Source: PALSA-612 sp963765295 (GTDB taxonomy: Bacteria; Actinomycetota; Thermoleophilia; Gaiellales; Gaiellaceae). Taken from it: a stretch of DNA of 64,000 nucleotides. The translations under genes were made by a program, and so were the position numbers. Location: assembly GCA_963765295.1 (NCBI GenBank), contig CAVXVO010000004.1:186001-250000 (forward strand). Reading direction: 5' to 3'. The notes beneath the pieces are model-generated. The model saw only the letters and a list, made by a program, of their open reading frames with translations. It did not search any database and had not been told where the DNA came from. Of this stretch, positions 51,323 through 61,956 are shown in pieces. Position 1 is the first letter of the stretch; the number at the start of each line of letters is the position of its first letter.

Positions 51323-51856
51323 CTAGACCGCTGCGCCGACCTTCGGCTTGGCCGTGCGCTTCTTCCCGTTCGTGCCCATGCCGGCAAGGACGTCGTCGAG
51401 CCAGACCGAGGCCTCGTCTTCGTCCATCTGCTTCGCGTACATGAGCTCGCTGGCGAGGATCTTCTTCGCCTTCACGAACATCTGCTTCTCGCCGGTCGAC
51501 AGGCCCTTCTCGTGGTCACGCAGCGAGAGGTTCCTGACCACCTCGGCCAATTCGAAGATGTCACCGGTCTTCATCTTGTCGCGATTGTGCTTGAACCGGC
51601 GATTCCAGTTCTTCGGCATCTGCGTTCCCGAGCCGGACAGCGCCTTCACGACCTTGTTCACCATGTCTTCGCTGATGACGCGTCGCAGGCCGACCCGCTC
51701 AGCGTTCTCGGTGGGGACGTTCACCACCATGTCGTTGTGCGCAATCTGAATCGTCATGTACTCGCGCTTCTCGCCGAGCACCTCGCGCACTTCCTTCTTG
51801 ACGACCGTGCCTGCTCCGTGGTGCGGATACACCACCTTGTCGCCGACCTTGTACAA
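51323..51856 (-). CDS. carD: CarD family transcriptional regulator
   Basis: A 177-residue RNA polymerase-binding regulator that stabilises open complexes, chiefly at rRNA promoters. The N-terminal Tudor-like domain is YKVGDKVVYPHHGAGTVVKKE. The C-terminal helical domain (VVRNLSLRDHEKGLSTGEKQM) contacts DNA. I prefer the TTG at 51856 because GGGGGAG lies just upstream and an earlier TTG (51874) is buried in the ACTACG/CGTAGT hairpin. The long leader is described below. Confidence 0.9.
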   Translation of the reverse strand: MYKVGDKVVYPHHGAGTVVKKEVREVLGEKREYMTIQIAHNDMVVNVPTENAERVGLRRVISEDMVNKVVKALSGSGTQMPKNWNRRFKHNRDKMKTGDIFELAEVVRNLSLRDHEKGLSTGEKQMFVKAKKILASELMYAKQMDEDEASVWLDDVLAGMGTNGKKRTAKPKVGAAV

Positions 51857-51873
51857 CCGCTCCCCCTTCCCCA

Positions 51874-51923
51874 ACTACGTTCGTAGTCGCCAAGCCGCCG
51901 GCGGACATGTGAACCGCCGGCGG
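51874..51923 (-). promoter_or_regulatory. Structured carD leader
   Basis: Two identical palindromes CCGCCGGCGG (51895-51904, 51914-51923) can pair as a 10-bp hairpin with a 9-base loop. A second hairpin ACTACG/CGTAGT (51874-51887) lies next to the ribosome site. Both are in the transcribed leader. Confidence 0.5.
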
Positions 51924-51932
51924 GACTTTACA

Positions 51933-51962
51933 AGTGTAGCAAAAATCGCCTAAATAAGCCAA
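51933..51962 (-). promoter_or_regulatory. Candidate carD promoter
   Basis: On the minus strand TTGGCT (51957-51962) and TACACT (51933-51938) are separated by 18 bases in a clearly A+T-rich patch. This is one of the few sigma70-like promoters visible by eye in the window. Confidence 0.6.
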
Positions 51963-52043
51963 CTTTCCAGGCATTTTTGCCCTCGAAGACGTAAAGTGCC
52001 TGCTAGTCAGGGCTTTGCCGGACCAGGCCGCCGACCGCGCGGC

Positions 52044-53405
52044 CTAGCTGGCCGGGGCGGAGCTTCCGGGCTCGAGCCCGGCGCTCATGGCCTGCTGAAC
52101 CGTTTCGACCTCGAGGATCTTCATTCGAGGCCGAGCCGGTGTACCCGGTGGGGCGAGAACGATCGCGAGGCCGAGCTTGGCGCACTCCTCGAGCCGACGA
52201 TCGGCCTGCGTCGCCGGGCGCAGGCGGCCCGTGAGCCCGAGCTCGCCGAACGCAGCCAGGTCGGCGCGCACCGGCACTCCCCGGGCGGCAGAGGCGATCG
52301 CGAGGCAGACGGCCAGGTCCGCTCCGGGCTCGTCGATCCGGATGCCGCCGGCGACGTTCACGAACACGTCGGCCTGCCCGAGCGCGATTCGGCCGTGCCG
52401 CGTCAGGACGGCGACGAGCATGGCCAGGCGCTTCGGGTCGACGCCCGTCGCGACGCGACGCGGCATCGCCAGATCGGTCGGCGCGACGAGAGCCTGGATC
52501 TCGAGCAGGATCGGCCGCGTTCCCTCGAGCGCGCAGGCGACCGCGGAGCCGACCTCACCGGTGACCGTGACGCCGAACAGCCGAGACGGATCGGGCACGC
52601 CGGCGAGCCCGGTCCCGGTCATCTCGAAGACGCCGATCTCGTTCGTCGAGCCGAAGCGGTTCTTGACTGCCCGCAGGATGCGGTGCTCGCGGTAGCGGTC
52701 GCCCTCGAACTGGAGCACGCAGTCGACGAGGTGTTCGAGGACGCGCGGTCCCGCGACGGCGCCGTCCTTCGTCACGTGACCGACGAGGAAGAGGGCGACG
52801 CCCGACTCCTTGGCGACGCGCAGGAGCCGGGACGCGGCCTCGCGCACCTGCGCGACCGAGCCCGGCGCGGAGCCGAGCTCGCTCGAGTAGAGCGTCTGCA
52901 CGGAGTCGACGACGCAGACGTCCGGCCGCTCGCGCTCGAGCGTCGCGCAGACGGTGTCGAGCTCCGTCTCCGAGAGAATCTCGATCCCGGCCGAGCCGCC
53001 GAGGCGATCGGCGCGGAGCTTCACCTGGGCCACCGACTCCTCGCCCGTGACGAGCAGCGCCCGCCGCTCGGCGGACATGTGCTGAAGCGCCGTCAGGAGG
53101 AGTGTCGATTTGCCGACTCCCGGCTCGCCGCCGACGAGGACGAGCGACGCCGGCACGAGGCCGCCGCCGAGGACACGGTCGAGCTCGGGGATGCCGGTCG
53201 GGATGCGGCTCGACTCCTCGGCCTCGACGTCCACGAGGCGGAGCAGAGGACGAGCGGCGTGCGCCGGGGCGCCGGCCTGCTCGGTGGCCTCCTCCACCAG
53301 CGTCCCGAACGTGCCGCAGGACGGGCACTTCCCGAACCAGCGGCCGGAGGAGTAGCCGCACTCGGTGCAGGCATAGAGGACGGGTGCCGTCTTGGCCTTG
53401 GCCAT
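52044..53405 (-). CDS. radA: DNA repair protein RadA (Sms)
   Basis: A 453-residue RecA-related branch-migration ATPase. The N-terminal zinc finger is CTECGYSSGRWFGKCPSCGTF. Walker A is GGEPGVGKSTLL, Walker B is CVVDSVQTL, the RadA-specific motif is KNRFGSTNEIG, and the C-terminal Lon-like domain includes VNVAGGIRIDEPGADLAVCLA. All parts are intact. ATG start at 53405. Confidence 0.95.
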   Translation of the reverse strand: MAKAKTAPVLYACTECGYSSGRWFGKCPSCGTFGTLVEEATEQAGAPAHAARPLLRLVDVEAEESSRIPTGIPELDRVLGGGLVPASLVLVGGEPGVGKSTLLLTALQHMSAERRALLVTGEESVAQVKLRADRLGGSAGIEILSETELDTVCATLERERPDVCVVDSVQTLYSSELGSAPGSVAQVREAASRLLRVAKESGVALFLVGHVTKDGAVAGPRVLEHLVDCVLQFEGDRYREHRILRAVKNRFGSTNEIGVFEMTGTGLAGVPDPSRLFGVTVTGEVGSAVACALEGTRPILLEIQALVAPTDLAMPRRVATGVDPKRLAMLVAVLTRHGRIALGQADVFVNVAGGIRIDEPGADLAVCLAIASAARGVPVRADLAAFGELGLTGRLRPATQADRRLEECAKLGLAIVLAPPGTPARPRMKILEVETVQQAMSAGLEPGSSAPAS

Positions 53406-53478
53406 GCTTCGAGTCTAGGCCGGGGTCCTGACGGGGACCGTGCCGACTACGTGTCGATTCCGTGACTTCGTCGAGGAC

Positions 53479-53934
53479 TCAGTCGAGGCGGCGGGCGAGC
53501 AGGACGCGGCTGTTGCCGGCACCGTCGTAGTCCTCGGCGACGCCCTCCTGCTCGAACCCGAGCGCGGCGTGGAACGCGAGCGAGCTCTCGTTCTGCGGCG
53601 AGGTCACGCAGCGGACCACCGATCGACCGCTCTCGCGGGCGGCGTCGAAGAACCGCTCGTAGAGCTCGCGCCCGAGGCCGCTGCCGCGCTCGGCCGGCGC
53701 GACGCCGATGAAGTGGACGTACGCGGTTTCACTGTCGGTCTGGGAGAGGAATCCGATCAGGAAGCCGGCGAGCGTCCCGTCCTCGCGGTCGGCGACGAAG
53801 CTCGTGCTCTCGAAGTGGATGAAGAAGAGCCGCGGCAGCATCGGCGCCATCTCGCGCCCGCCCCACCACTCGTTCACGTGCTGGATCACCCGCCCGTAGT
53901 CGGCCGGCTGCACGTGCCTGATCGTCACGGCCAT
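53479..53934 (-). CDS. GNAT family N-acetyltransferase
   Basis: A 151-residue acyltransferase. Motif A with the acetyl-CoA loop is FIGVAPAERGSGLGRELYERFF. The end of the fold (FHAALGFEQEGVAEDYDG) is typical. The ATG at 53934 starts at MAVTIRHVQPADY. An in-frame extension upstream only translates the repeat array (VPGT and similar) and is rejected. The substrate is unknown. Confidence 0.87.
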   Translation of the reverse strand: MAVTIRHVQPADYGRVIQHVNEWWGGREMAPMLPRLFFIHFESTSFVADREDGTLAGFLIGFLSQTDSETAYVHFIGVAPAERGSGLGRELYERFFDAARESGRSVVRCVTSPQNESSLAFHAALGFEQEGVAEDYDGAGNSRVLLARRLD

Positions 53935-53954
53935 GGCCCGAGCGTACAGCCCCG

Positions 53955-54028
53955 GTGCCTGGCACGTGCCAGGCAGGTGCCAGGCAGGTGCCAGGGCAGG
54001 TGCCAGGCAGGTGCCAGGCACTGTCAAG
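53955..54028. repeat. GTGCCxGGCAC repeat D, tandem array
   Basis: GTGCCTGGCAC (53955-53965) is followed by five head-to-tail GTGCCAGGCA units with a period of 11 or 12 bases (53966, 53977, 53988 as a GGG variant, 54000, 54011). The array ends with CTGTCAAG, so its minus strand reads CTTGACAGTGCCTGGCAC, the same 18 bases as cluster A. It lies directly upstream of the GNAT gene. Confidence 0.75.
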
Positions 54029-54075
54029 CGTGTTGACGGACCGGCAAGCCGCGCGCAGCGCTGCCCGAAGGAGAG

Positions 54076-54588
54076 TCAGCAGCCGCCGGCGAAGGCTTCG
54101 AGCGCGCTGAGGACGCCGCGGGCGTCGAACCAGTACACGAGCGTGTCGAACGTCTCCTTGCCGGTGCGGCGCAGCACGGTGATCGACGCCGCGCCCAGCG
54201 CGAGCGGGCCGATGCTGTAGGCGAGACGCGCCCCCGGGTGCCGTCGCTGGACCGCGCCGCGCGTCGACACCTCGACGACGAATCCGTCGGACGAACGGTC
54301 GCCGGCACGCGACGTGGCAACGTCGATGAGGTACAGGCGCCCCTTCCCGTAGCTTCGCCACGCGGTTCGCAGGCCGCGGTAGTAGTCGATCTGCGTGGCC
54401 GATCCGACCCCCGACACGCACCCCGGTCCCTTGTTCGCCGGGAACCGCTCCGTCCGGACGAGCCCCGTGCGCTGCACGTAGCGCTGCCCGAGCGACCAGG
54501 GCGGCAACCCCTTGCCGAGCGTGACCGTCCCCGCGGCGGCCGAGCCGGCCGCGATCAGCGCCGCCGCCCCGACGGCGGCAGCGAGCAG
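54076..54588 (-). CDS. Secreted protein of unknown function, no standard start codon
   Basis: About 170 residues. The frame shows a good signal peptide (LLAAAVGAAALIAAGSAAAG) and a mature domain with two Cys (GPGCVSGVG and FAGGC at the very end), LYLIDVATSRAGDRSSDGFVVEV and YSIGPLALGAASITVLRR. No ATG, GTG or TTG occurs in frame near the signal peptide. The upstream part overlaps the clpC coding end. A CTG at 54588, two bases before the clpC stop, is the best start available; a base error upstream is the alternative. Function unknown. Confidence 0.5.
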   Translation of the reverse strand: MLAAAVGAAALIAAGSAAAGTVTLGKGLPPWSLGQRYVQRTGLVRTERFPANKGPGCVSGVGSATQIDYYRGLRTAWRSYGKGRLYLIDVATSRAGDRSSDGFVVEVSTRGAVQRRHPGARLAYSIGPLALGAASITVLRRTGKETFDTLVYWFDARGVLSALEAFAGGC

Positions 54589-54589
54589 G

Positions 54590-57133
<2,544 letters not shown>

Positions 57134-57236
57134 CCGGGCCTCATCTTAGCCCAGGGCTCGGGTGCGGCCGCGGCAGCCCCCACACCCTCTTAACACGGTG
57201 CGGGCGGCCTCCGAGGCGTGAGATAGCCTCCGTGCC

Positions 57237-58238
57237 GTGAGCTCGCCGTCCGGGGAGAAAAAGGCGCTGATCACGGGCGGCGCGGGCTTCATCGGCTCGC
57301 ACCTGGCCGAACTGCTGCTGCGCGAGGGCTGGGAGGTGTGGGCGCTCGACGACCTCTCGACCGGCCTCAACCGCAACGTCGAGGCCCTGCGGGACCAGCC
57401 CGGGTTCCATCTCGTCGTCGACTCGATCCTCTCCCGCTCGGTCGTCAGCGAGCTCGTGCACCGCGTCGACGTCGTCTACCACCTCGCCGCCGCCGTCGGC
57501 GTCCGGCTGATCGTCGAGCAGCCCGTGCACACGATGGTCACCAACGTCCAGGGCACGGAGACGGTGCTCGAGTACTGCAACAACTTCGGCAAGCGAGTCC
57601 TGATCGCATCGAGCTCGGAGGTGTACGGCGACCATCGCGAGGAGCGGCCGCTCGGCGAAGAGGACCGTCGCGTCTACGGCCCCGTCACGGAGCGCCGCTG
57701 GCTCTACGCCGACTCGAAGGCCATGGACGAGTTCCTCGCGCTCGGCTTCCACCAGGAACGCGAGCTCGACTGCATCATCGCGCGATTCTTCAACACGGTC
57801 GGGCCGAGGCAGCAGGGCCAGTACGGGATGGTGATCCCGCGCTTCGTCGAGCGCGCGCTCACCGGCAAGGCGCTGGAAGTGCACGGCGACGGCAAGCAGA
57901 CGCGCTCGTTCTGCCATGTCCACGACACGATCCGCGCCGTCGCCGGGCTGATGAGCGCGACGCACATCTCGGGGCAGATCTTCAACGTCGGCTCGGCCGA
58001 GCGGGTCACCATCCTCGAGCTCGCCCGGCGCGTGCTCGAGGCCACCGGCTCGTCGTCGGAGCTCGAGTTCATTCCCCACGAGAACGTCTACGGTGTCGGC
58101 ATCGAGGACGTGCTCCACCGCGAGCCGTCGATCGAGAAGATCAACGCCGCCATCGGCTGGAAGCCGACGCTCGATCTCGACCAGATCCTCGCGGACGTGA
58201 TCGGCGACCTACGCAGTCACCCCCAGCCTGACTCGTAG
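57237..58238 (+). CDS. NAD-dependent sugar-nucleotide epimerase/decarboxylase
   Basis: A 333-residue short-chain dehydrogenase-type enzyme. ITGGAGFIGSHLAELLL binds NAD. The active site has the Ser of IASSSEVYGD and YADSKAMDE (YxxxK). RFFNTVGPRQQGQYGMVIPRFV and RSFCHVHDTI resemble UDP-glucuronate decarboxylase or UDP-glucose 4-epimerase. It starts the exopolysaccharide region and probably supplies a UDP-sugar. GTG start at 57237; its end overlaps the convergent deacetylase by 30 bases. Confidence 0.88.
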   Translation: MSSPSGEKKALITGGAGFIGSHLAELLLREGWEVWALDDLSTGLNRNVEALRDQPGFHLVVDSILSRSVVSELVHRVDVVYHLAAAVGVRLIVEQPVHTMVTNVQGTETVLEYCNNFGKRVLIASSSEVYGDHREERPLGEEDRRVYGPVTERRWLYADSKAMDEFLALGFHQERELDCIIARFFNTVGPRQQGQYGMVIPRFVERALTGKALEVHGDGKQTRSFCHVHDTIRAVAGLMSATHISGQIFNVGSAERVTILELARRVLEATGSSSELEFIPHENVYGVGIEDVLHREPSIEKINAAIGWKPTLDLDQILADVIGDLRSHPQPDS

Positions 58239-58943
58239 CCGCATCGCGAGCGGCGAGCGGACGAGCGACCGGGCCTTGAACGCGACGCGCCGCGGGCTGT
58301 CGCCGTGCCAGACGCCGACGCGGAAGACGTCGAACGGGTCGCGGCCGGTCGGGTCGCCCGGCAGGCCGAACGCCGTCTCGTAACCGGCCGCCTTCGCCGC
58401 GGCGCGCACGCGATCGTCGCAGTCGCCGTAGGGGTACGCGAGGATGCGGCAGGGTCGCCCGAGCTCTTCCTCGAGGCGCTCGCGCGAGGAGCGGAGCTCT
58501 CCGGCGAGCTCGGCGTCGCCGAGGTCCTGGAGATGCGGATGCGAGACGGTGTGCGAGCTGACCTCGATCCCGCGCGCGACGAGCTCGCGGAGCTCGTCCC
58601 AGCGCATCGTCTCGAGCTCCTCCGGCCGCGCCTCGAGCTCGGCCCGCAGCTCGGGCACGGCGAGCGGCCGGCCGTCGTCCGCGTAGCCGGTGGAGGCGAA
58701 GACGGTCGCCCGGACGCCGGTCCGCTCGAGCGTGGGCAACGCGTTGCGCACGCTCGTGAACGCATCGTCGAACGTGACGTGCAGGAGCTTGCCGCTCCCG
58801 GCCGCCGCCTCGGCAGCACCTACCGGCCGGTAGCCGTGTCGCATCAAGAGGCCCAGCTGCGCCTCCAGAGTCGCGGGTGAAACCGAGAGCAGGTGGTTCC
58901 AGCTTTCCGATACCGCGTGGTAGCAGAGGACGAGCGGCCTCAC
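58209..58943 (-). CDS. Polysaccharide deacetylase
   Basis: A 244-residue NodB-fold enzyme. Metal and catalytic motifs are LHVTFDDAFTSV with Asp-Asp, EVSSHTVSHPHL with two His, and ILAYPYGDCDD. No signal peptide is visible; it begins VRPLVLCYHAVSES at GTG 58943, overlapping the upstream polymerase stop by 4 bases. It is expected to remove N-acetyl groups from exopolysaccharide or peptidoglycan. Confidence 0.87.
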   Translation of the reverse strand: MRPLVLCYHAVSESWNHLLSVSPATLEAQLGLLMRHGYRPVGAAEAAAGSGKLLHVTFDDAFTSVRNALPTLERTGVRATVFASTGYADDGRPLAVPELRAELEARPEELETMRWDELRELVARGIEVSSHTVSHPHLQDLGDAELAGELRSSRERLEEELGRPCRILAYPYGDCDDRVRAAAKAAGYETAFGLPGDPTGRDPFDVFRVGVWHGDSPRRVAFKARSLVRSPLAMRLRVRLGVTA

Positions 58944-60343
58944 GCCGGAACGGTATCCGGCTCCGGCTCGTCGGCGCGACCGCGCCGGAGACGCAGCCGC
59001 GATCGCTCTGCATCGCGCGAGGTCGACATGCGGTCGAGCGCGATCGTCAGGCCGACGATGATCCAGAGCGGCTTGTTGAGCGCGATCGAGAGGAAGATCA
59101 TCGAGATCGCGAGGCTTCCGAGTGCGAGCAGCATCGTCGCGGCCACGATCCGAAGCGTCTCGTCGCCGGCGGCCCGCGCGCGCATGAAGACGCGGAGGAG
59201 GTACCAGGCGGTCACCGCCACCACGAGCACGAGCAGCGTCAGCCCGAGGGGGCCGAGCTCCGTCAGCGACTCGAGATAGGAGTTGTGGACCAGGCGGCCC
59301 TGCTGGACGTAGCGGGCGGTCGTGTCGACTCCCGGCGTCGTCTGCAGCAGGTTGAGCGCCTGCGACGGGAAGTTGCCGGCGCCGATCCCGAGCCAGGGGT
59401 GGTGCGAGTATCCCTCCCAGGCCGCAGCCCAGAGATCGGTTCGTCCGGCGGCGCGGTCGCCGGACGAGTTGAACGCGCTGAAGATCGAGCTCACGCGGTC
59501 GAGGAAGGTGGCGCTCGCCGCGACCGTGAGCACTCCGCCGGCCATGATCGCGATCGCGACCGCATAGGTCGCCTTCTGCGCAGCCGACCGGAAGAGCACC
59601 CGCCACGGCAGCAGCAGCGCGAGGACGGCCACGCCGACGATCGAAATCATGGCGGTGCGGGTCTGCGAGCTGACGATCGAGAACGTGATCACGCCCAGGC
59701 AGCCGAGGGCGGCGAGGCGCGACTCGGGCCGGCGCGCGAGCGCGAACAGGCCGAGCGCCATCGGACCGATCATCGCCTGGTAGACGCCGAACGTGTCGAA
59801 GTTCTCGCCGCCGAGCAGGCCGGTGGCGCGGACTGACCCGCCCGAGCTGAAATACGTCCCCACGGCGACCAGCCCCGCGATCGTGGCGCCGACGACGAGC
59901 ACCTTGAGCACCACGGTCGCGTCCTTCGGCGTCCTCACGAGCAGTCCGACGGTGAGCATGTAGGCGACGACGAGCAGGAAGTTGAAGAAGGTCGTGTAGA
60001 CGGCGGAGGGGCTGCCCGCCCAGTAGGCGCTGAGCAGGATCCAGAGCCCGTAGAGGCCCGGCACGACGAGCAGCAGCGACAGGCGCAGCGAGGCGCGTCC
60101 GTAGGTCAGGAAGTAGTAGGCCAGCGCGACGACGGCGAACGCGCCTGCGAGGCGGCCGACGGTGAGGCCGCCGAGCGAGACCGTCTCGACGAAGATCGTG
60201 GAGACGAGGACGAGCGGCAGGATCTCGATGCGCGTCGCGATCACGACGAGCAGCGCCGCCGCGAGCACCAGGGCGACGGCCAGGCTCGGCCGCTTGACGG
60301 CGAGCGCGCCTACCAGCAGGCCGGAGAACGTCAGGAGCGCCAC
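58940..60343 (-). CDS. O-antigen ligase/polymerase family membrane protein (Wzy-like)
   Basis: A 467-residue protein with about 11 transmembrane helices. The O-antigen ligase-type loop (GRTDLWAAAWEGYSHHPWLGIGAGNFPS ... VHNSYLESLTELGPLGL) is in the large external segment. It may polymerise repeat units. Start GTG at 60343 is the first standard codon after the kinase stop, but leaves the first helix close to the N-terminus. The region LTTAGALTRRVVGG upstream may belong to the protein if a CTG starts it. Confidence 0.85.
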   Translation of the reverse strand: MALLTFSGLLVGALAVKRPSLAVALVLAAALLVVIATRIEILPLVLVSTIFVETVSLGGLTVGRLAGAFAVVALAYYFLTYGRASLRLSLLLVVPGLYGLWILLSAYWAGSPSAVYTTFFNFLLVVAYMLTVGLLVRTPKDATVVLKVLVVGATIAGLVAVGTYFSSGGSVRATGLLGGENFDTFGVYQAMIGPMALGLFALARRPESRLAALGCLGVITFSIVSSQTRTAMISIVGVAVLALLLPWRVLFRSAAQKATYAVAIAIMAGGVLTVAASATFLDRVSSIFSAFNSSGDRAAGRTDLWAAAWEGYSHHPWLGIGAGNFPSQALNLLQTTPGVDTTARYVQQGRLVHNSYLESLTELGPLGLTLLVLVVAVTAWYLLRVFMRARAAGDETLRIVAATMLLALGSLAISMIFLSIALNKPLWIIVGLTIALDRMSTSRDAERSRLRLRRGRADEPEPDTVPA

Positions 60344-60390
60344 GAGCGGCGCGCCTCCGACGACCCGCCTCGTCAGCGCTCCCGCGGTGG

Positions 60391-61905
60391 TCAGATCGCG
60401 GCCTTTCGCGAGGCGCCGGCCCTGGCTGCTGCTGCACGGCGCGCGGGAACGTCGACGTCCGGGACAGCGTCCTCGTCGGGCAAGAGCTCGCTCGTGTACT
60501 CCGCGTAGTAGTGGTCGCGACGGGCGACGTCGGTGATGACGATGCCGACGATGTGGATGCCGAGCCGGTCGGCGATCGCGCGGACGGCCTTCGCGTCGTC
60601 GCGCGTCGCGTTCTTCGCCCGGACGACGATGATCACGCCGTCGACGAGCTTCGCGAGTGCGAGCGAGTCGGCGACCGGCAGCAGCGGCGGCGAGTCGAGG
60701 ATGACGGTGTCGTAGAGGTCGGCGAGGCCGTCGACGAGCCGGCGCATGCGCGGGCTGCCGACGAGCTCGGACGGATTCGGGGGCAGCGGGCCGCTCGGCA
60801 GCACCGTGATCGACCAGTCCTGGCCCTTGGCCTGGCCCGGCGTCGGCGGCAGCTTGATCTCGGTCGTCGCGCGGCCGAGCTGCGAGTGGCCGACGAGGAC
60901 GCTCGTCAACCCGGGACGCATGCGCGGCAGGCCGAACGTGTCGGCGAGCCGCGGCCGGCGGAGGTCGGCCTCGATCAGCACGACCGACTGCCCTGCCTGG
61001 GCAATCGCGGTCGCGAGGCTCGCGCACACGGTGGTCTTGCCCTGGTTCGCAGCCGGACTCGTGACCAGGATCGTCTTCAGCGGCCATTGCACCGCGAGGT
61101 ACTGGAGATTCGCGCGCAGACCGCGGAAGGACTCGGCGAAGTCGCCGTTCTCCTCCCACAGGATGCGCGAGCGCTCGCCGCGGTTCGCCTGCCGGACGCT
61201 CGGGATCTGGCCGATGACCGGCACGCCGAAGGCGCGCTCGATCTCCTCGACGGTCCGGAGCGTGCGATCGAAGTAGTCGCGCAGGAACGCGGCGAGCAGG
61301 CCGAGGATGAGACCGAGGACGCCGGCGACGAGGAGGTTGCGCGTCGGCTTCGGCTCGACCTTGCCGGGCACGACGTGAGCCGGATCCCAGATGCAGGCGG
61401 TCAGCGGGGGCGTGGCGGGCGTGCCGTTGCTCGCGGGAATCTCCTTGCCGAGGCGCTGCTTGACGAGCCGGGCGAAGTTGACGCCGAGCCGGCCCGCGAT
61501 CGCCTTCGCCAGCAGCGGGTCGTGGTTGACCACCGATGCCTTGAGCGCTGCGCTGTCGGGGTTGAACGAGACGTTGACGTTGCCCAGGAGCTGCTGCGGC
61601 GTCAGCGTCAGGTGCAGGTCGCGAATCACATCGCGGGCGACGATCGTGCTCGTGATCAGCTCGGTCGCCGTCGCCGAGAACGGCTGGATCGCGTTGGCGT
61701 TCTGCGGCTGCACGATGCAGGTGCCCTGCCCGACGACGATCGTCGTCTGCGCCTCGTAGAGCGATGTCGTCGCGAGGGTGAGCGCGGACGCCGCGCCGAG
61801 CGCGGCGGCCAGGATGGAGATGACGATCAGCTTGCGCCTGCGGATGACCTCGAGGTACTGGCGCAGGCCGACGCCTGCCCCTTCCGTTTCGCGGAGGTCA
61901 CTCAT
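60391..61905 (-). CDS. Polysaccharide co-polymerase / BY-kinase (Wzz-CpsD fusion)
   Basis: A 504-residue protein. The N-terminal Wzz domain has helix one (LIVISILAAALGAASALTLA), an extracytoplasmic part with a Cys pair, and helix two (LLVAGVLGLILGLLAAF). The C-terminal BY-kinase has an atypical Walker A SPAANQGKTTVCA, Walker A' VVLIEADLRRPRL and Walker B TVILDSPPLLPVAD. The tyrosine tail is short (DHYYAEY). It governs chain length and export. ATG at 61905; the polymerase gene is downstream. Confidence 0.9.
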   Translation of the reverse strand: MSDLRETEGAGVGLRQYLEVIRRRKLIVISILAAALGAASALTLATTSLYEAQTTIVVGQGTCIVQPQNANAIQPFSATATELITSTIVARDVIRDLHLTLTPQQLLGNVNVSFNPDSAALKASVVNHDPLLAKAIAGRLGVNFARLVKQRLGKEIPASNGTPATPPLTACIWDPAHVVPGKVEPKPTRNLLVAGVLGLILGLLAAFLRDYFDRTLRTVEEIERAFGVPVIGQIPSVRQANRGERSRILWEENGDFAESFRGLRANLQYLAVQWPLKTILVTSPAANQGKTTVCASLATAIAQAGQSVVLIEADLRRPRLADTFGLPRMRPGLTSVLVGHSQLGRATTEIKLPPTPGQAKGQDWSITVLPSGPLPPNPSELVGSPRMRRLVDGLADLYDTVILDSPPLLPVADSLALAKLVDGVIIVVRAKNATRDDAKAVRAIADRLGIHIVGIVITDVARRDHYYAEYTSELLPDEDAVPDVDVPARRAAAARAGASRKAAI

Positions 61906-61956
61906 CAGAGGGACTATCGGCAGGGGTAGGGCCCTTCTGAAGCGAAATCAGGCCCT

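Noticed and set aside
53955..54028. CRISPR array
   Set aside because: Units are 11-12 bases with no spacers and no cas genes nearby.
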